A DNA stretch of 8,541 nt from Alphaproteobacteria bacterium (GTDB lineage Bacteria; Pseudomonadota; Alphaproteobacteria; Kiloniellales; JAKSDN01). Below, in pieces: positions 6,512 to 8,541 of this stretch (the first letter of the stretch is position 1; the number at the start of each line of letters is the position of its first letter). A program made the position numbers and the translations under genes. The stretch spans positions 1 through 8,541 of the forward strand of contig JAUVQB010000045.1 in the NCBI GenBank assembly GCA_030598385.1. The letters are read 5' to 3'. The notes under the pieces are model-generated. The model was given only the letters and a program-made list of their open reading frames with translations, searched no databases and was not told the origin of the DNA.

Positions 6512-7282
6512 ATGGCCCTGGACCCCCTCGACAGCGGCCAAGCCTCCGCGCCCCCGACACTCAGCGATGTCAGGATCAGCGACTTTCTGCTGGCGCTCAT
6601 CGTCGGGCTCGGCGTCACCCGCCTGGCCGGGGTCGTGGCGGTGGCTTTGCTGGCTGGGCCGGGCTTCCGTGGGACCGGCGATATGCCCGACCTGCAGGTG
6701 CTGATCATGGTGATCCTTACCGTGCAAACCGTCGGCCTGATCGGCGCCATTTACCTCTTCGCCATTTGGCGGCGCGGGCTCGCCTGGGCCGAGATCGGTC
6801 TCCGGCCGCTGCCCGCGGGCTGGCTCGTTCGTTCCGCCGGAATCGCTTTGGCCGCCTTCGTCGTGGCGAGCCTGATCACCATGGGCGTCCAGTCCCTGAT
6901 GGAGGAGCCGCCACGCAATCCCCAGCTCGACCTGATCGCGCCCGACGGCTTTTCCTGGAGCGGGCTGTTGATCACCCTCGCCTTCGTCGGCGCCATCGTG
7001 CCCTTCGCCGAGGAGCTGTTCTTCCGCGGCCTAGTCTACGGCTGGCTGCGCAGGCGCATGTCGGTCAGGCTCGCGGCCTCGGTCAGCGCCCTCGGCTTCG
7101 CGGTTCTGCACGGCATCTGGTGGCTGATTCCCGCCCTCGCCCTGCTCGGCGTCGTTCTGGCGCTGACCTACGAGCGCAGCGGCTCCATCTGGGCCGCGGT
7201 CATTACCCACGGCCTGTTCAACAGCTTCACCACCCTGCTCTATTACCTTGCCCTGGCGACGGGAATCGAACTGCCGGCATGA
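6512..7282 (+). CDS. CPBP-family intramembrane metalloprotease
   Basis: 256 residues with several membrane helices over most of the length and a short, Pro-rich N-terminal cytosolic stretch (about 1-22). The three conserved CPBP (Abi/CAAX-protease-like) motifs are present in order: EELFFRG (167-173) with the E167-E168 pair and R172; FAVLHG (196-201) with H200; and HGLFNS (233-238) with H233 and N237. These Glu and His residues form the metal site in the Rce1-type fold. Bacterial members are linked to maturation of secreted peptides, protection against bacteriocins or membrane-protein processing, but the substrate here cannot be told, and no peptide precursor gene is seen nearby. The ATG lies 3 bp after the cinA stop, with GGGTGA upstream overlapping that stop, so the gene is probably co-transcribed and coupled. 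It converges on ratA with a 6-bp gap and no visible terminator. Confidence 0.9.
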   Translation: MALDPLDSGQASAPPTLSDVRISDFLLALIVGLGVTRLAGVVAVALLAGPGFRGTGDMPDLQVLIMVILTVQTVGLIGAIYLFAIWRRGLAWAEIGLRPLPAGWLVRSAGIALAAFVVASLITMGVQSLMEEPPRNPQLDLIAPDGFSWSGLLITLAFVGAIVPFAEELFFRGLVYGWLRRRMSVRLAASVSALGFAVLHGIWWLIPALALLGVVLALTYERSGSIWAAVITHGLFNSFTTLLYYLALATGIELPA

Positions 7283-7288
7283 GCGCTC

Positions 7289-7726
7289 TCACTCGGAGCC
7301 GTAGAGGTCGCCGGCGCGCGCCTCGAAGGCGCTGACCATGCGGCGCACGGCTTCGTGGAACAGGGTTTCGATCAAGGTCTGCAGCAGCTTGGAGCGGAAC
7401 TCGAAGTCGACATAGAAGTCGATCAGGCAGCCCTCTTCGTGCTCCTCGAAGCGCCAATGGTTCTCCAGGTGCTTGAAGGGCCCCTCGGCGTAGACCACAT
7501 CGATGCGGCGGCCGGCTTCGTCGAGCGCGACGTGACTGGTGAAGCGCTCGCGGATCATCTTGAAGCCGATCACCAGGTCGGCGACGAACCAGGTGTCGTC
7601 GCGCTGGCGGATGCGCGCCGCCAGGCACCAGGGCAGGAATTCCGGATAGCGCTCCACGTCGGCCACCAGCCCGTAGAGCTGTGCCGGCGTGTAGGCGACG
7701 ACCCGCTGTTCGGCGTGAATCGGCAC
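7289..7726 (-). CDS. ratA: RatA/Coq10-type START-like (SRPBCC) protein
   Basis: 145 residues, usual for the family. It is a single START-like lipid-binding domain. Characteristic segments are the start MPIHAEQRVVAYTPAQLYGL, then VADVERYPEFLPWC (21-34), IGFKMIRERFTSHV (53-66), GPFKHLENHWRF (82-93) and the C-terminal helix FHEAVRRMVSAFE (123-135). The eukaryotic homologue Coq10 binds coenzyme Q and supports respiration. The E. coli homologue was reported as the toxin RatA acting on ribosome association. A ubiquinone chaperone role is the safer reading here; I see no antitoxin gene next to it. The start is GTG at 7726, chosen because the N-terminus fits the family exactly; only a weak GCGAG precedes it. 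It begins 16 bp after the lipA stop, an arrangement I recall as common in alphaproteobacteria, so the two are probably one transcript. Confidence 0.9.
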   Translation of the reverse strand: MPIHAEQRVVAYTPAQLYGLVADVERYPEFLPWCLAARIRQRDDTWFVADLVIGFKMIRERFTSHVALDEAGRRIDVVYAEGPFKHLENHWRFEEHEEGCLIDFYVDFEFRSKLLQTLIETLFHEAVRRMVSAFEARAGDLYGSE

Positions 7727-7742
7727 CGCTCGCCGACGGGGC

Positions 7743-8541
7743 CTAGATGGCCGCCGCCAGCTTGGCTTCGCGCGCCTGGCGCAGGCGCTGGAAGTCCTCG
7801 GCGGCGTGATAGGACGAGCGGGTGAGCGGCGAGGCCGAGACCATGAGGAATCCCTTGCCGTAGGCCAGCGCCTCCAAGCGCTGGAAGTCCTCGGGTGTCA
7901 CGAAGCGGTCGACGGCGTGGTGCTTGGGCGTCGGCTGGAGGTACTGGCCGATGGTGAGGAAATCCACCCCGGCGGCGCGCAGGTCGTCCATCACCTGGAG
8001 TACCTCCGCCTCCTCCTCGCCGAGGCCCACCATGATGCCCGACTTGGTGAACAGGCCGGGGTCGAGCTGCTTGGCGCTGTCGAGCAAGCGCAGCGAATGG
8101 AAGTAGCGGGCGCCCGCCCGGACCTCGGCATAGAGCCGCGGCACGGTCTCCAGATTGTGGTTGAAGACGTCGGGGCGCGCCGCGACGACTTTTTCCAGCG
8201 CCCCTTCCTTGCGCAGGAAGTCGGGGGTCAGGACCTCGATCGTGGTCTCCGCCGAGGCCTCGCGGATCGCCCGGATGGTGTCGGCGAAATGCTCGCCGCC
8301 GCCGTCGTCGAGGTCGTCCCGGTCGACCGAGGTGATGACGACATGGCGGAGGCCGAGCTTCTTCACCGCCTGGGCCACGTTGACCGGCTCGAACGGGTCG
8401 AGGGCGCCCGGCCGTCCGGTCGCGACATGGCAGAAGCTGCAGGCGCGGGTGCAGATCTCGCCCATGATCATCATGGTGGCGTGGCGCTGGGACCAGCACT
8501 CGCCGATGTTGGGGCAGGCCGCCTCCTCGCAGACCGTGTGC
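7743..8541 (-). CDS. lipA: Lipoyl synthase LipA (partial, N-terminus outside window)
   Basis: 265 C-terminal codons are visible; full LipA is about 310-325 residues, so roughly 50-60 residues lie beyond the right edge. The reading frame is open to the edge, entering as [15 protein letters not shown]. This holds the LipA-specific auxiliary-cluster cysteines (spacing CX4CX5C). Shortly after comes the radical-SAM triad in CTRACSFC (CX3CX2C). Further support is [17 protein letters not shown], then [32 protein letters not shown], and the C-terminal RSSYHA, whose Ser ligates the auxiliary cluster. LipA inserts two sulfurs into protein-bound octanoyl chains to make the lipoyl cofactor of pyruvate and 2-oxoglutarate dehydrogenases and the glycine cleavage system, sacrificing its auxiliary cluster. 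An internal ATG run at 8474 to 8463 is not the start, since conserved cysteines lie upstream of it. ratA follows 16 bp downstream. Confidence 0.97.
   Translation of the reverse strand, partial: HTVCEEAACPNIGECWSQRHATMMIMGEICTRACSFCHVATGRPGALDPFEPVNVAQAVKKLGLRHVVITSVDRDDLDDGGGEHFADTIRAIREASAETTIEVLTPDFLRKEGALEKVVAARPDVFNHNLETVPRLYAEVRAGARYFHSLRLLDSAKQLDPGLFTKSGIMVGLGEEEAEVLQVMDDLRAAGVDFLTIGQYLQPTPKHHAVDRFVTPEDFQRLEALAYGKGFLMVSASPLTRSSYHAAEDFQRLRQAREAKLAAAI

Noticed and set aside
5876..6727. Minus-strand frame with ILGQ repeats opposite cinA
   Set aside because: The repeats are only the complement of the cinA 12-bp tandem repeat; the frame crosses parts of three plus-strand genes and has no family features.
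7270..7325. Bidirectional terminator between the CPBP gene and ratA
   Set aside because: Small GC palindromes exist here, but none has a T tract on either strand, and the gap is only 6 bp.
7724..8499. Possible RatA toxin-antitoxin module
   Set aside because: The upstream gene is lipA, not an antitoxin; the protein is a lone START-like domain with the usual lipA neighbour, so a toxin system is not supported.

Overview
The window is GC-rich, gene-dense bacterial DNA. Gene content and order point to an alphaproteobacterium, probably Rhodospirillales-like; the class is well supported, the order is a guess. The pointers are dusB(nifR3)-ntrB-ntrC, a fused ispDF gene, lipA followed by a RatA/Coq10-type gene, and a cinA C-terminal-domain gene close to pgpA and ispDF. 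I see no tRNA, rRNA, CRISPR array, insertion sequence, phage gene or toxin-immunity cassette. Almost all of the window is coding; the longest gap between genes is about 170 bp.

Left part, minus strand (1-2399): dusB (tRNA-dihydrouridine synthase), then ntrB (nitrogen sensor kinase), then ntrC (response regulator, cut by the window edge). They are tightly packed, and ntrB and ntrC overlap by an ATGA. This is the nitrogen-regulation operon known from Rhodobacter and Azospirillum.

Middle (2400-4152): a plus-strand short-chain dehydrogenase (SDR) and, convergent to it, a minus-strand CcsA/YpjD-type multi-pass membrane protein. As I recall, ispDF and dusB are often direct neighbours in this class, so this pair looks like a lineage-specific insertion. 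Neither gene has an obvious link to its neighbours.

Right-centre, plus strand (4209-7282): ispDF (two steps of the MEP isoprenoid pathway), pgpA (phosphatidylglycerophosphate phosphatase), cinA/pncC (nicotinamide-nucleotide amidohydrolase domain) and a CPBP-family intramembrane protease. Genes overlap or are separated by a few bases, so this is probably one operon. A perfect TATAAT box and a compact hairpin lie just ahead of ispDF.

Right end, minus strand (7289-8541): lipA (lipoyl synthase, N-terminus outside the window), then ratA (START-like Coq10/RatA family), 16 bp apart.

I did not find convincing evidence of a new biological system; the region is mostly conserved housekeeping genes. 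The points most worth a second look are an in-frame 12-bp tandem repeat extending the CinA C-terminus, a sharp AT-rich dip at the dusB/ntrB junction that could hold an internal ntrBC promoter, the promoter/hairpin leader of ispDF, an Asp at the position of the usual SDR catalytic Asn, and the inserted SDR/CcsA pair.
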